From Butyricicoccus sp. Marseille-Q5471 (GTDB lineage Bacteria > Bacillota > Clostridia > Oscillospirales > Butyricicoccaceae): a stretch of 64,000 bases of DNA. The notes under the pieces are model-generated. The model saw only the letters and a program-made list of their open reading frames with translations, searched no databases and had not been told where the DNA came from. Positions 56,071-64,000 of this stretch are shown here, piece by piece. Positions within the stretch are counted from its first letter, which is position 1. Every line of letters starts with the position of its first letter. Where the stretch lies: positions 1 to 64,000 of the forward strand of contig NZ_CATNVC010000003.1 in NCBI RefSeq assembly GCF_951230135.1, written 5' to 3'. Made by a program: the position numbers and the translations under genes.

Positions 56071-56121
56071 CCGCATCGCTCCTTTGCTTCAGTGTACCAC
56101 GCACCGCGGCACACCGCAAGC

Positions 56122-57288
56122 TCAACCGAGCAGGCGCTCTTCCGTGCCGTCCACCAGCGCGGCGCCAATCGGCGCGGTCAGCAGGATGGCCAGTACCGCC
56201 ACAGTGAGCACGATTTCACCGCAGGGCAGGCCTATCGACAGCGGAATCGCACCGATTGCGGCCTGCACCGTCGCTTTTGGCATATAGGCAAAACCGCAGA
56301 ACAGCCGCTCCTTCTTTTTCAGCGGTGTTTTCAGCAGGCAAAGCTGCACACCGCCCATGCGGAACAGCATCGCCCCGCCAATCAGTGCGGCGGCGGCCAA
56401 GCCTGCCTGTGCGGCATAACGCGGGTCCACTGTCGCACCGACGAGTACGAACAGCAAAATCTCCGCACCCGCCCAAAGCTCGCCGAATTTGCCCGCAAGG
56501 CGCTCGGCGCGGGGGGCATCCTTACGGAAAATGACCGCGCACATCGCCATGACGGCGAGCAGGGATGCAAAGGGAACCGTTCCCTTGAGCGCATCCTCAA
56601 CCGCGCAGAGCAGGAACGACAGGCTGAGCACGACCAACGTCTGGATGCTGTCGCGGCACTCGATTCTGAGCAGCACCCAATGCAGCGCAAGGCCGCACAG
56701 CACACCGACAAGGATGCCCAGCGCGATTGAAACCGGAATCTGCACCAGACTCAGCGCGGAAAAGCCGTCGCCCACCGCGAGACCGGTCAGCGCGGTGAAC
56801 ACCACGATGACGAATACGTCGTCCACCGACGCGCCCGCCATAATCATCTGCGGGATGTTGCCACCCCGTCCGCGCGAAATCAGGCGCAGCATGCGCGGCA
56901 CGACCACGGCGGGCGACACCGCTGCGATGACCGCACCCAGGATTGCAGCCTCCAGCACGCTCACGCCAAGCAGCCGGGGCGCGAGCAGGATGCAGCCGAG
57001 GATTTCACAGGCCGCAGGCACAAAGCACAGCAGCACCGCCGGCCGGCCGACCTGCCGCAGCTTGCCCAAATCAAGCGCCAGCCCGGCGCGGGTGAGGATG
57101 ATAATAAGGGCAACCTTACGCAAATCGGCCGAGATATTCAGCAGCTCCGGACTGAGCATGCCCAGCACGCCCGGGCCGACGAGCACACCGAACAGCACCA
57201 TGCCGGTGAGCGCGGGCAAACGCAGGCGTGCCGCGAGCGCACCCGCGACCATGCCGCCCAAAAGTACAATTGCGAGACTGGTTAACAT
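56122..57288 (-). CDS. cation/proton antiporter
   Basis: 388 aa with about twelve membrane segments. GMLSPELLNISADLRKVALIIILTRAGLALDLGKLRQVGR and AVIAAVSPAVVVPRMLRL...GASVDDVFVIVVFTALTG are standard for Na+(K+)/H+ antiporters of the CPA group. Different from the one at 48.2 kb, so the two are not recent duplicates. No cytoplasmic regulatory domain. RBS AAGGAGG at 57295. Confidence 0.85.
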   Translation of the reverse strand: MLTSLAIVLLGGMVAGALAARLRLPALTGMVLFGVLVGPGVLGMLSPELLNISADLRKVALIIILTRAGLALDLGKLRQVGRPAVLLCFVPAACEILGCILLAPRLLGVSVLEAAILGAVIAAVSPAVVVPRMLRLISRGRGGNIPQMIMAGASVDDVFVIVVFTALTGLAVGDGFSALSLVQIPVSIALGILVGVLCGLALHWVLLRIECRDSIQTLVVLSLSFLLCAVEDALKGTVPFASLLAVMAMCAVIFRKDAPRAERLAGKFGELWAGAEILLFVLVGATVDPRYAAQAGLAAAALIGGAMLFRMGGVQLCLLKTPLKKKERLFCGFAYMPKATVQAAIGAIPLSIGLPCGEIVLTVAVLAILLTAPIGAALVDGTEERLLG

Positions 57289-57304
57289 ATGTTTTCCTCC
57301 TTAA

Positions 57305-57365
57305 AAATACAAAAAAATGCCGACAACTTCTGCGTAAAAGCAGAAGTCATCAGCATTTTGATATG
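57305..57365 (-). terminator. terminator between zinc-ribbon protein and antiporter genes
   Basis: A long stem (AAAATGC..ACTTCTGC pairing with GCAGAAGT..GCATTTT) followed on the minus strand by TTTTTGTATTTTT just before the antiporter start. It either ends the upstream transcript or attenuates the antiporter. Confidence 0.75.
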
Positions 57366-57451
57366 CGGTTTCGGTTTCCCGTGGGAGCGCTTCATTCCCA
57401 TATTGGATTGTATTTATCATACCACGTCAGCCAACCGGATGCAAGACCCAA

Positions 57452-58297
57452 TCAGCCATTTTGTACCTGCCAGATTGCGACTTCCTGCGCACCGCCAAAC
57501 AGCGTGGCACACTGTCCATCGTAATCCCAGAAGGAGGCGTCGCCGGTCGCGCGGTCAATGTAAAGCACAAGCCAGCGGCTGTCTGTCATCAGCTCCGGCG
57601 CACCGCCCGTGCTCTCGCTCTCCGACGGAGCAAACTCCATATAATAAGCATCATACTGATCGGCGCTATGCGTCTCGTTATACACATCATAGGTCGAATC
57701 AAGCAGCTCGCAGTACAGCCAGCCGGACTCGCTGTAATCCCAGTCAGCTCCCGCACGGCGCAGGGTATAGTTATCATATTCATCAATCGACAGGGACAGC
57801 GTTCCGTCCGCCAGCTCCACGCCAAGTTCAGACCCCAGCAGGTCGGCGGCGTAAACATAGTCAGCCTCCGCAAACGAATCGTCCGTATATCCGTTGTCCG
57901 GCATGGGTACATCCGGCTCAGGCGCACTAACCGACCAGTTGTTCTCTTCCAAAAAGGCCGCGCCGTTGTCCAGTATTGTTCTGGCGCAGGACGGCAGAAT
58001 CTGTGCCAGCACGATAATCACCGCGACCACCGTTGCAACCGCCTTGCCGGCCTTGGTTTCTTCCTTTTTATTTTTATTCCCGCCCAACGGCGCACTGACC
58101 GCACTGCGCTGCGGCTTTTTCTGCCCCGCCGCTGACGTAAAGCTGCGATGGGTACACTCCTGCTCGCTGTGCGTGTCGTGTGTATAGCTCGTATAACGGG
58201 GCACATTCGCGTGTTTTCCCCTGCCCGATTTCGTACCGCAAATCGGACATTCACTCTCGCTGTCATCATAGTGAACACCGCAATTGAGACATTTCAT
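57452..58297 (-). CDS. zinc-ribbon membrane protein of unknown function
   Basis: 281 aa. N-terminal zinc ribbon (CLNCGVHYDDSESECPICG), a low-complexity linker, one membrane segment near residues 85-105, and an acidic extracellular domain of about 170 residues (YDNYTLRRAGADWDYSESGWLYCELLDSTYDVYNET). Many Clostridia have such zinc-ribbon, single-pass proteins; their role is unknown. Confidence 0.7.
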   Translation of the reverse strand: MKCLNCGVHYDDSESECPICGTKSGRGKHANVPRYTSYTHDTHSEQECTHRSFTSAAGQKKPQRSAVSAPLGGNKNKKEETKAGKAVATVVAVIIVLAQILPSCARTILDNGAAFLEENNWSVSAPEPDVPMPDNGYTDDSFAEADYVYAADLLGSELGVELADGTLSLSIDEYDNYTLRRAGADWDYSESGWLYCELLDSTYDVYNETHSADQYDAYYMEFAPSESESTGGAPELMTDSRWLVLYIDRATGDASFWDYDGQCATLFGGAQEVAIWQVQNG

Positions 58298-58331
58298 AAT
58301 AATCGCCCCCTATCCTGTTTTCAGCATAACA

Positions 58332-58404
58332 GAATAGGGGGCAATTTACAAGGGGATCACCGCATAATTCGCCGCGCGCGGCTGATGCGGTGTTCCCCCC
58401 TATT
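58332..58404. repeat. short hairpin related to the MITE-like element
   Basis: AATAGGGGG pairs with CCCCCTATT at the ends, and an inner GGGATCACCGCAT pairs with ATGCGGTGTTCCC. Its inner arm (CACCGCATAATTCGC) matches the end of the element at 16708-16887 (CACCGCACAATTCGC) with one change, so it looks like an internally deleted relative. It also may act as a terminator of the downstream gene. Confidence 0.55.
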
Positions 58405-59047
58405 ATTTAAGCAGGTTTCGCAGCAGGCGCACAGCCTGCGGCGGATCGATGACAGTGAGCTGCGAGGAGCCGCTGACCGGATAATCCGAAATGCCCGCGC
58501 CGGTGTTCGGGTGCAGGGTAGACCATCCGAAGTCCAGTGCAAACATGAGCACTAGCACCACGCTGACCGTGCGGCGAACCCGCCGCGGCAGGTCTGCAAA
58601 ATGGCGCACGAAGGAGGGTGCGGCAAAGTAAATCGCCGTGCAGCAGCCCAGACCGAACAACACGACCGCCGCCAAGCAGATACGGCCGTGTATATTCATA
58701 AAATAACCGCTATAATCCCACCACCGCAGGCCATACATTCTTTCCAGATACCAGCTTGTCCCATATTCAATGCCCGCACACAGCACACACGAGGCCAAAT
58801 ACGTGAGCACCGGCCGCTCCGCCACACGCCGCAGCAGGCAGACCGCCAGCACACCGCCCGCACCGTAAATCGGCAGCCACGGACCGACGAGCGTGCCGCG
58901 CTTGACCAATTCACCCTCCACGACCCAGCGCAGACCGATTTCCCACAGAAATCCAAGGAATGAAAAAGTGAAAAACAGCATGACGAGCTGTCCCACACGG
59001 TACTTTTGCTTTGCTCTTGCTTTTCTCTGATCCTTTATCGCTGTCAT
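58403..59047 (-). CDS. CmpB-type putative ABC transporter membrane protein
   Basis: 214 aa with five or six membrane segments. MLFFTFSFLGFLWEIGLRWVVEGELVKRGTLVGPWLPIYGAGG is the signature of the ABC_trans_CmpB family, common in Clostridia. Despite the name no ATPase partner is adjacent. Start behind GGGGAGGAAAA. Confidence 0.8.
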   Translation of the reverse strand: MTAIKDQRKARAKQKYRVGQLVMLFFTFSFLGFLWEIGLRWVVEGELVKRGTLVGPWLPIYGAGGVLAVCLLRRVAERPVLTYLASCVLCAGIEYGTSWYLERMYGLRWWDYSGYFMNIHGRICLAAVVLFGLGCCTAIYFAAPSFVRHFADLPRRVRRTVSVVLVLMFALDFGWSTLHPNTGAGISDYPVSGSSQLTVIDPPQAVRLLRNLLK

Positions 59048-59164
59048 GCTGTTTTCCTCCCCTCACAATTTTAGTTTATCAGCATATTCGAAAGATTTCC
59101 TCCAAAGAAATCTTAAGATTTACGAAAGGGACGCGCCTATGCACGCCCCCTTCTCCGTTTTTCC

Positions 59165-59977
59165 TTATTCCAAATTGAGCTTGTTCTGCAAAATATATCG
59201 TGTGCCGAGGAAGCATGCGGCAGTCGGAATCGCCGCGCCAATACACAGCACCAGCATACCGACATGCACTCCCGCCGCAACCGGCATGTGCTCGACCCAG
59301 CTGAACATCATCTGATACAGCGAGGTGGCGCCGTTGCTGAATAGCAGAAAGCTTGCTACAATCTGCACCACGGTCGACAGGATGAAATACCAGATGACCG
59401 CCATTGCAACGCGGTGCTTCTTGGCCATATGACCGAGCGCGATGCACAGATAGATGAACAGAATGCCAAACAGTCCGCACAGGGCGCAGAGTGCAAAGGC
59501 TTCAATCATGTAGAACATACCATTTACCGCACCGAACTGGGACTCTCGGAACACGCGGAAGAAGTCAGTGAACAAATTCCAGATATCCTGCGGCAGCGAG
59601 CTTTGCGCGGCCAGAATAACCACACTCAGCACGGCGGCCACTCCGCTGAGCACGCACATGACAAGCGCGATAATGGATTTCGCCCAAATATGCTGACCGA
59701 CCGTCGCCGGCAGGGTGAACATCAGATACCCTTCGTCCCCGAGCAGGCTTTTATAGAAGCGCTGCACCAAAATAACCGCCGTGACGACGAATACCGCAAC
59801 CATAACGCCAAAATACATCATGGCGGCAATCATCATTGGCACATCGCCCATGGTATGTTCAAGCTGCAAGCCGGACAGCACACGGTTAATCAGCGCGACG
59901 ATGAGCGCCGCACCGTAGACAGGCAGGCACGCGCGGGCGCAGGCCTTCCACTCATATTTAGTCAGCTTGCTCAGCAT
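59165..59977 (-). CDS. ABC-2-type transporter permease
   Basis: 270 aa, six membrane segments (about 15-35, 50-75, 105-130, 165-190, 200-225, 235-255), start overlapping the ATPase gene by seven bases. Forms an exporter of unknown substrate, with the ATPase and the GntR regulator in the same operon, as in the ytr-type envelope-stress loci. Confidence 0.8.
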   Translation of the reverse strand: MLSKLTKYEWKACARACLPVYGAALIVALINRVLSGLQLEHTMGDVPMMIAAMMYFGVMVAVFVVTAVILVQRFYKSLLGDEGYLMFTLPATVGQHIWAKSIIALVMCVLSGVAAVLSVVILAAQSSLPQDIWNLFTDFFRVFRESQFGAVNGMFYMIEAFALCALCGLFGILFIYLCIALGHMAKKHRVAMAVIWYFILSTVVQIVASFLLFSNGATSLYQMMFSWVEHMPVAAGVHVGMLVLCIGAAIPTAACFLGTRYILQNKLNLE

Positions 59978-60675
59978 GCGAACACCTCCCGGAAAAGCAT
60001 ATCGACCGATTTTCCGTGCTGCTCCCGAATGGTATCGACGCTTTCATGCAGCGTGAGTACGCCGTTTTTCAGGAAAAGCACCTCATCGAGCACGCGCTCA
60101 ATGTCGGCAATCAGGTGAGTAGACAGCAGAACGGTCGCGTCCTCGCTGTAATTTGACAAAATCGTGTTTAGGATATAGTCGCGCGCCGCCGGGTCAACAC
60201 CCGCAATCGGCTCGTCAAGCAGGTAAAGCTGTGCCTTGCGGCTCATGACCAGAATCAGCTGTACCTTTTCCTTGGTGCCCTTGGACATGGTCTTGAGGCG
60301 GTCCATCGGATTGATCTGCAGCGCCTTGAGCATATCATTCGCCTTGACCTGATCGAAGTTCTTATAAAAATCCGAGAAAAAGCTCAGTAGATCGCACACG
60401 CGCATCCAGTCATTGAGATACGGACGGTCAGGCAGGTAGCTGACAATTTCATGCGTGTGCACGCCGGGCTGCGCCCCGTCGATCGTCAGCGAGCCCGCGG
60501 TCGGCTGCAGCAGACCGTTGAGCAGCTTAATCGTCGTCGATTTGCCCGAGCCGTTCGGCCCCAGCAGACCGATGAAGCGGCCGCGCTCCAAGGTTAAATT
60601 CAGATTGTCGAGCGCCTTGAGCGAGCCGAAGCTCTTACTCAGGCCTTGACAAACCACCAGTTCATTTGTTTGCAT
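59971..60675 (-). CDS. ABC transporter ATP-binding protein
   Basis: 234 aa. Walker A GPNGSGKSTT, the signature MSKGTKEKVQLILVM (KGTKEK replaces the usual LSGGQ core), Walker B LYLLDEPIAGVDP and the switch histidine in LLSTHLI. The altered signature is common in the YtrB/BcrA-like group. It starts inside the end of the regulator gene (14-base overlap). Confidence 0.87.
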   Translation of the reverse strand: MQTNELVVCQGLSKSFGSLKALDNLNLTLERGRFIGLLGPNGSGKSTTIKLLNGLLQPTAGSLTIDGAQPGVHTHEIVSYLPDRPYLNDWMRVCDLLSFFSDFYKNFDQVKANDMLKALQINPMDRLKTMSKGTKEKVQLILVMSRKAQLYLLDEPIAGVDPAARDYILNTILSNYSEDATVLLSTHLIADIERVLDEVLFLKNGVLTLHESVDTIREQHGKSVDMLFREVFAC

Positions 60676-61048
60676 CCTCGTTGCCCTCCCCCATACTGCT
60701 CTTTTCCAGCAGCTTTACAATACCTTCCTTGGTAAAACCCAGCTGCCGCATGCTGTTCATGAAATCCGCAATGCGGTCAGCCGCGATTTGCTCGCGTACA
60801 GCATCAATCATACTCTTATCCTCCGTTACATAACGTCCGCTCGTGCGGTTGGTGTACAGCAGCCCTTCCCGTTCCAAATCGGCCAGCGCCCGCTGCATGG
60901 TGTTTGGATTTACGCCCGCTTCCGCTGCCAGCTCGCGCACCGGCGGCACTTTATCCCCCGGCAGCAGCTGACCGCTGACGATCTGTTCGGTCAGCTGCTC
61001 CATCAGCTGCTGATAGATCGGACGGTCTCCTCTCAGTTGCCATTGCAT
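60662..61048 (-). CDS. GntR-family regulator, YtrA type
   Basis: 128 aa: winged helix with PIYQQLMEQLTEQIVSGQLLPGDKVPPVRELAAEAGVNPNTMQRALADLEREGLLYTNRTSGRYV and a short helical tail, the YtrA subgroup. It is the first gene of the ABC transporter operon and very likely represses it. Confidence 0.87.
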   Translation of the reverse strand: MQWQLRGDRPIYQQLMEQLTEQIVSGQLLPGDKVPPVRELAAEAGVNPNTMQRALADLEREGLLYTNRTSGRYVTEDKSMIDAVREQIAADRIADFMNSMRQLGFTKEGIVKLLEKSSMGEGNEDANK

Positions 61049-61103
61049 ATGCTCACTCCTTTTGCGACTGTCTTTTGTGTCGCTGTATTAACTGCATAAC
61101 ACA

Positions 61104-61132
61104 ATAGTACATTCCTTCTCCCAATTTGTCAA
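61104..61132 (-). promoter_or_regulatory. promoter of the GntR-ABC operon
   Basis: On the minus strand TTGACA (61127-61132) and TACTAT (61104-61109), spacer 17. A partial dyad TGTTAT...AATACA at 61083-61100 just downstream could be the YtrA-type operator. Confidence 0.7.
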
Positions 61133-61189
61133 TAGGGTTTTTCAAAAAATTTCTGGCGCATAAAACAGGCCGTAACATCGCGGAATGGC

Positions 61190-61217
61190 TTGACAATATG
61201 ATGGTTTTGGTTATAAT
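61190..61217 (+). promoter_or_regulatory. promoter in front of the YgiQ gene
   Basis: TTGACA (61190-61195) and TATAAT (61212-61217), both perfect, spacer 16. Confidence 0.8.
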
Positions 61218-61223
61218 AAAGAG

Positions 61224-61316
61224 GTAATAGGGCATACCGTCCGTACGGTTTTCCCAACTCAGGAAGTGATTTGAAGAATAACCGCAAACCTTCGGGAGCG
61301 GTTATTTTTTTATTGT
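61224..61316 (+). ncRNA. structured leader or small RNA ahead of the YgiQ gene
   Basis: Between a perfect promoter and the gene is about 90 bases with a small hairpin (ACCGTCCGTACGGT) and then an intrinsic terminator (AATAACCGC ... GCGGTTATT followed by seven T, 61277-61312). The terminator stands before the gene, so the RNA either ends there as a small RNA or is a terminator-controlled leader. No known riboswitch class was recognised. Confidence 0.5.
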
Positions 61317-61347
61317 TCTGCGGATTTTAAAACGAAAAGGTATAATT

Positions 61348-63294
61348 ATGTCAGATTTTCTCCCAATTTCTCACGAAGAGATGACCGAAAAGGGCTGGTT
61401 CTATTGCGATTTCCTGCTTGTCACAGGCGACGCATATGTTGACCACCCCTCGTTCGGCACGGCGATCATCTCCCGCGTTCTGGAGGACGCGGGGTACAAG
61501 GTCGCTATTTTAAGCCAACCCGATTTCCGCGACGAGCACGATTTTACCGCTATGGGACGGCCGCGCTACGCCGTGCTCATCAACGGCGGCAACATCGACT
61601 CAATGGTCGCCCACTACACGGCTGCGAAAAAGCGTCGCTCAGACGATGCGTACACCCCCGGCGGCAAGGCCGGCAAGCGCCCTGACCGCGCGGTGACGGT
61701 GTATTCGATGCTCGCGCGCCGCGCATTCCCCGATGTGCCCATTTATCTGGGCGGCATCGAGGCTTCGCTCCGCCGGTTCGCCCACTATGACTACTGGGCT
61801 GACCGCATTATGCCTTCCATCCTTGACTCCACCGGCGCGGACGGTTTAATGTACGGCATGAGCGAGCGCTCGGTCAAGGAACTGGCAAGCAACCTCAAGC
61901 ACGGCAAAAAGGGCGCGGATGCCTGCAAAAACATCCGCGGCATGGCGTATCTCGCGCACGACGCGCAGGAGCTGCCTTTCCCCGCAGTCGAATGCCCCGC
62001 ACTCGACGATGTGCTGTCAAGCAAGGCAGATTACGCCCGTTCGGTCAAAATGCAGTACGACGAGCAGGACTTTGTGACCGGCAAGGCCATTTTACAGCGC
62101 CACGGCAAGCGCGTGCTCGTCCAGAACCCGCCTGCAAAACCGCTTACCACCGAGGAAATGGATCGCGTTTACGCGCTTCCTTATCAGCGCACCTATCATC
62201 CCTCCTACGAGGCCGAGGGCGGCGTGCCCGCCATTCAGGAGGTGCAGTTTTCCATCATCCACAACCGCGGCTGTTTCGGCGCGTGCAATTTCTGCGCACT
62301 GGCCTTCCATCAAGGGCGTTATATCTCGGCGCGCAGCCACGACAGCGTAATTGAGGAAGCCAAGCAGATTGCCGCAATGCCTGAATTTAAGGGCTATATC
62401 CATGATGTGGGCGGGCCGACGGCGAATTTCCGTTTCCCCTCCTGCAAAAAGCAAGACAAGCACGGCCTGTGCCGCGACAAGCGCTGCCTGTTCCCGAACG
62501 CGTGCAGTAATCTCGAAGCCGATCACTCGGATTATCTCGCGCTACTGCGCGAGCTGCGGCAGATTGAGGGCGTGAAAAAGGTGTTCGTGCGCTCGGGTCT
62601 GCGGTATGATTATATGATGGCCGACCACAATGATGCGTTCTTCCGCGAGTTGGTGGAGCACCACATTTCGGGTCAGCTCAAGGTGGCACCCGAGCACATG
62701 AGCGATAACGCTCTGTATTATATGGGCAAACCATCATTCTCCGTATATGAACAATTCCGCGAACGTTATGCCCGCATCAATCAAAAGCTGGGGCGCAAAC
62801 AGTATTTGGTGCCCTATCTGATGTCGTCCCACCCCGGCGCGGGACTGGACGACGCGATTTTGCTTGCCGAGTACCTGAACAAGGTTGGCTATATGCCCGA
62901 GCAGGTGCAGGATTTCTATCCCACGCCCGGCACGCTGTCGACTGCGATGTATTATTCCGAAATCGATCCTCGCACGATGAAACCGGTGTTCGTCGCCAAA
63001 ACGGCCGAGGAAAAGGCCATGCAGCGCGCGCTTTTGCAGTGGCGCAGGCCGGACAAACGCCCGATTGTGCTTGCCGCACTGAAAAAAGCAGGGCGCGAGG
63101 ATTTGATTGGCTTCGGGAAAGAGTGCCTTGTCCGCCCGAACCGCGGAGAAAAGCCGCCTGTTGCGGCGAAAAAGCCCGAAAAGCCCGCCAAAAAGGCCGC
63201 TGCACCGACGAGAACGCCTGCCTCCGGCGGCAGCGCTGCACGCAAGCCTGCCCCCTCCAAGAAGGGTTGGGCAAAATCCAAGCGGAAAAAGTAA
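61348..63294 (+). CDS. YgiQ-family radical SAM protein
   Basis: 648 aa. The radical SAM motif is CFGACNFCAL; the N-terminal MTEKGWFYCDFLLVTGDAYVDHPSFGTAIISRVLEDAGY and GGIEASLRRFAHYDYW are YgiQ signatures. The C-terminus is a Lys/Ala/Pro-rich tail, as often in this family. Reaction unknown. Start ATG at 61348 behind AAAAGG. Confidence 0.92.
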   Translation: MSDFLPISHEEMTEKGWFYCDFLLVTGDAYVDHPSFGTAIISRVLEDAGYKVAILSQPDFRDEHDFTAMGRPRYAVLINGGNIDSMVAHYTAAKKRRSDDAYTPGGKAGKRPDRAVTVYSMLARRAFPDVPIYLGGIEASLRRFAHYDYWADRIMPSILDSTGADGLMYGMSERSVKELASNLKHGKKGADACKNIRGMAYLAHDAQELPFPAVECPALDDVLSSKADYARSVKMQYDEQDFVTGKAILQRHGKRVLVQNPPAKPLTTEEMDRVYALPYQRTYHPSYEAEGGVPAIQEVQFSIIHNRGCFGACNFCALAFHQGRYISARSHDSVIEEAKQIAAMPEFKGYIHDVGGPTANFRFPSCKKQDKHGLCRDKRCLFPNACSNLEADHSDYLALLRELRQIEGVKKVFVRSGLRYDYMMADHNDAFFRELVEHHISGQLKVAPEHMSDNALYYMGKPSFSVYEQFRERYARINQKLGRKQYLVPYLMSSHPGAGLDDAILLAEYLNKVGYMPEQVQDFYPTPGTLSTAMYYSEIDPRTMKPVFVAKTAEEKAMQRALLQWRRPDKRPIVLAALKKAGREDLIGFGKECLVRPNRGEKPPVAAKKPEKPAKKAAAPTRTPASGGSAARKPAPSKKGWAKSKRKK

Positions 63295-63300
63295 ATCTTC

Positions 63301-63331
63301 GGAAAGCCGTTGACAAAACGGCTTTCTGTTT
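63301..63331 (+). terminator. terminator after the YgiQ gene, overlapping the next promoter
   Basis: GAAAGCCGTT and AACGGCTTTC form a ten-base stem, followed by TGTTTGA. The stem overlaps the -35 box of the marR promoter, so ends and starts are compacted. Confidence 0.65.
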
Positions 63332-63339
63332 GATATAAT
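63310..63339 (+). promoter_or_regulatory. promoter of the marR gene
   Basis: TTGACA (63310-63315) and TATAAT (63334-63339), spacer 18. The operator follows at once. Confidence 0.7.
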
Positions 63340-63342
63340 TTC

Positions 63343-63354
63343 GTAGCAAGCTAC
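63343..63354. promoter_or_regulatory. MarR-type operator 1
   Basis: Dyad GTAGCAAGCTAC directly after the -10 box, where binding would block transcription. A matching dyad stands before the MATE gene. Confidence 0.65.
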
Positions 63355-63370
63355 GTAATGGAGGTGTGAT

Positions 63371-63802
63371 ATGCCGAAAAGCAGATTTCCCGGCGAGTAT
63401 TTCAAGCTAATCCACATCCACGCAATCTCCAAGGCAGATGCCGCCCTGCGCCCGCTCGGCCTGACGACTGCCCAAAGCGATGTACTGCGTTTTCTCGAGC
63501 TGCGCGGAGATGAACCGGCCACCGTGCAGGACATCAGCACGCATTTTGGACTCCGCCACCCAACGGTAATTGGTATCCTGCACCGTTTGGAGAGCAAAGG
63601 CTTTATCACGACCGCTCCCTCCGCACAGGATCGCCGCTGCCGCATCGTGCGGACAACGACCAAGGCCGCCGAGGTCAGCCGTGTGATGGAACAAATGCGC
63701 GATGAGCTGGACGAGCAATCCGCACGCGGCTTTTCCGATGAGGAGCTGCTGCTGCTGCGAGACTTTCTGGCACGCGTCTATCAAAACGTCAGCGGATGCT
63801 GA
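63371..63802 (+). CDS. MarR-family transcriptional regulator
   Basis: 143 aa winged helix: LGLTTAQSDVLRFLELRGDEPATVQDISTHFGLRHPTVIGILHRLESKGFITTAPSAQDRRCRIVRTT. Typical repressor of a neighbouring efflux gene. RBS GGAGGTG. The stop codon overlaps a terminator hairpin (63784-63808). Confidence 0.9.
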   Translation: MPKSRFPGEYFKLIHIHAISKADAALRPLGLTTAQSDVLRFLELRGDEPATVQDISTHFGLRHPTVIGILHRLESKGFITTAPSAQDRRCRIVRTTTKAAEVSRVMEQMRDELDEQSARGFSDEELLLLRDFLARVYQNVSGC

Positions 63803-63808
63803 CGTTTT
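63784..63808 (+). terminator. hairpin at the end of marR
   Basis: AAAACGTCAGC and GCTGACGTTTT form a stem with loop GGAT and end in TTTCTTTC. Confidence 0.7.
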
Positions 63809-63823
63809 CTTTCGGCCATTTAT

Positions 63824-63835
63824 GTAGTGAACTAC
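63824..63835. promoter_or_regulatory. MarR-type operator 2
   Basis: Dyad GTAGTGAACTAC, same half-sites and spacing as operator 1, in front of the MATE gene. Confidence 0.6.
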
Positions 63836-63865
63836 CTAATTTTCAGATATACAGGAGGTAATATA

Positions 63866-64000
63866 ATGAATAAAAACAACGAATCGCTATTCAAAGATGC
63901 GCCCATCCCCAAGGCTGTTGCCCAAATGGCCATCCCGACCGTGCTCAGCATGCTGGTCGTGGTCATTTACAATATGGTGGATACCTTTTTCGTAGGCCAG
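63866..64000 (+). CDS. MATE-family efflux transporter, N-terminal part (partial)
   Basis: Only the first 45 codons are in the window. MAIPTVLSMLVVVIYNMVDTFFVGQ is the first membrane helix of MATE transporters (NorM/DinF-like) with the conserved N-M-V-D-T-F-F-V-G. Exports cationic drugs or metabolites using Na+ or H+. AGGAGGT stands eight bases before the ATG. Likely controlled by the MarR protein. Confidence 0.88.
   Translation, partial: MNKNNESLFKDAPIPKAVAQMAIPTVLSMLVVVIYNMVDTFFVGQ

Overview
The window reads as a chromosomal segment of a Gram-positive, low-to-mid GC gut-type anaerobe of the Bacillota, class Clostridia (Oscillospirales-like is my best guess). Grounds: a ctsR-mcsA-mcsB-clpC operon with CtsR boxes, a short 2[4Fe-4S] clostridial ferredoxin, an EFR1-type flavodoxin/ferredoxin, a cell-surface SLH protein, a CpsB/C/D tyrosine phospho-relay for polysaccharide, VanZ-like proteins and strong AGGAGG ribosome binding sites. 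Genus cannot be fixed from sequence alone.

Layout. (1) 1-25.3 kb, almost all minus strand: a large exopolysaccharide/capsule locus. Reading in the transcribed direction from 25270 down: Wzz-like activator, BY-kinase, PHP phosphatase, PglF-like 4,6-dehydratase, a membrane-anchored unknown, an SLH surface protein, a truncated and a complete PglE-like aminotransferase, a PglC-like initiating sugar transferase, a PglD-like acyltransferase, a frameshifted 3-hydroxyacyl-CoA dehydrogenase, an SCP2-type thiolase, three GT4 and one GT2 glycosyltransferases, a pyruvyl transferase, Wzy, a TupA-like ATP-grasp protein, Wzx, a hexapeptide acetyltransferase with a 16.75-copy tetranucleotide repeat in its coding region, and an F420-dehydrogenase-beta-like protein; an insertion-sequence end cuts the window edge. 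The region is visibly AT-richer than the right-hand part and looks acquired. (2) 25.6-28.3 kb: a helicase-associated-domain protein, an HD-GYP protein, a 309-bp inverted-repeat-bounded segment carrying a good sigma-A promoter and a terminator, and a tyrosine recombinase. This is the most exciting part: an apparent promoter inversion switch upstream of the whole polysaccharide locus, drawn here in the OFF orientation. (3) 28.5-44.9 kb: accessory region with two VanZ-like genes, small unknowns, an XRE regulator, DUF3846, an amidoligase plus class II glutamine amidotransferase pair, a serine resolvase with a three-part res site, Fic, a HipA-like kinase, a 564-aa orphan, a two-gene unit with a P-loop/four-cysteine helicase-like protein, and a large serine recombinase that ends next to two tRNA-Ser genes. 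(4) 45.2-64 kb: GC-richer core genome: ArsC/Spx-like, SulP transporter, two cation/proton antiporters, ferredoxin, the ctsR-clpC operon, EFR1, DUF523, a GntR-ABC transporter operon, a YgiQ radical SAM protein with a structured leader, and a MarR-MATE pair sharing an operator.

How the parts may work together. The Pgl-like genes point to a UDP-bacillosamine-type diamino sugar as first sugar on undecaprenyl phosphate; the thiolase and dehydrogenase beside PglD suggest local supply of a 3-hydroxybutyryl (or acetoacetyl) donor for its N-acylation. The Wzx/Wzy route builds and exports the polymer, with chain length set by the CpsB/C/D phospho-relay. Three kinds of DNA-level variability converge on this one surface polymer: an invertible promoter, a translational tetranucleotide switch in a decorating acetyltransferase, and an in-frame 9-bp repeat that encodes the tyrosine tail of the kinase.
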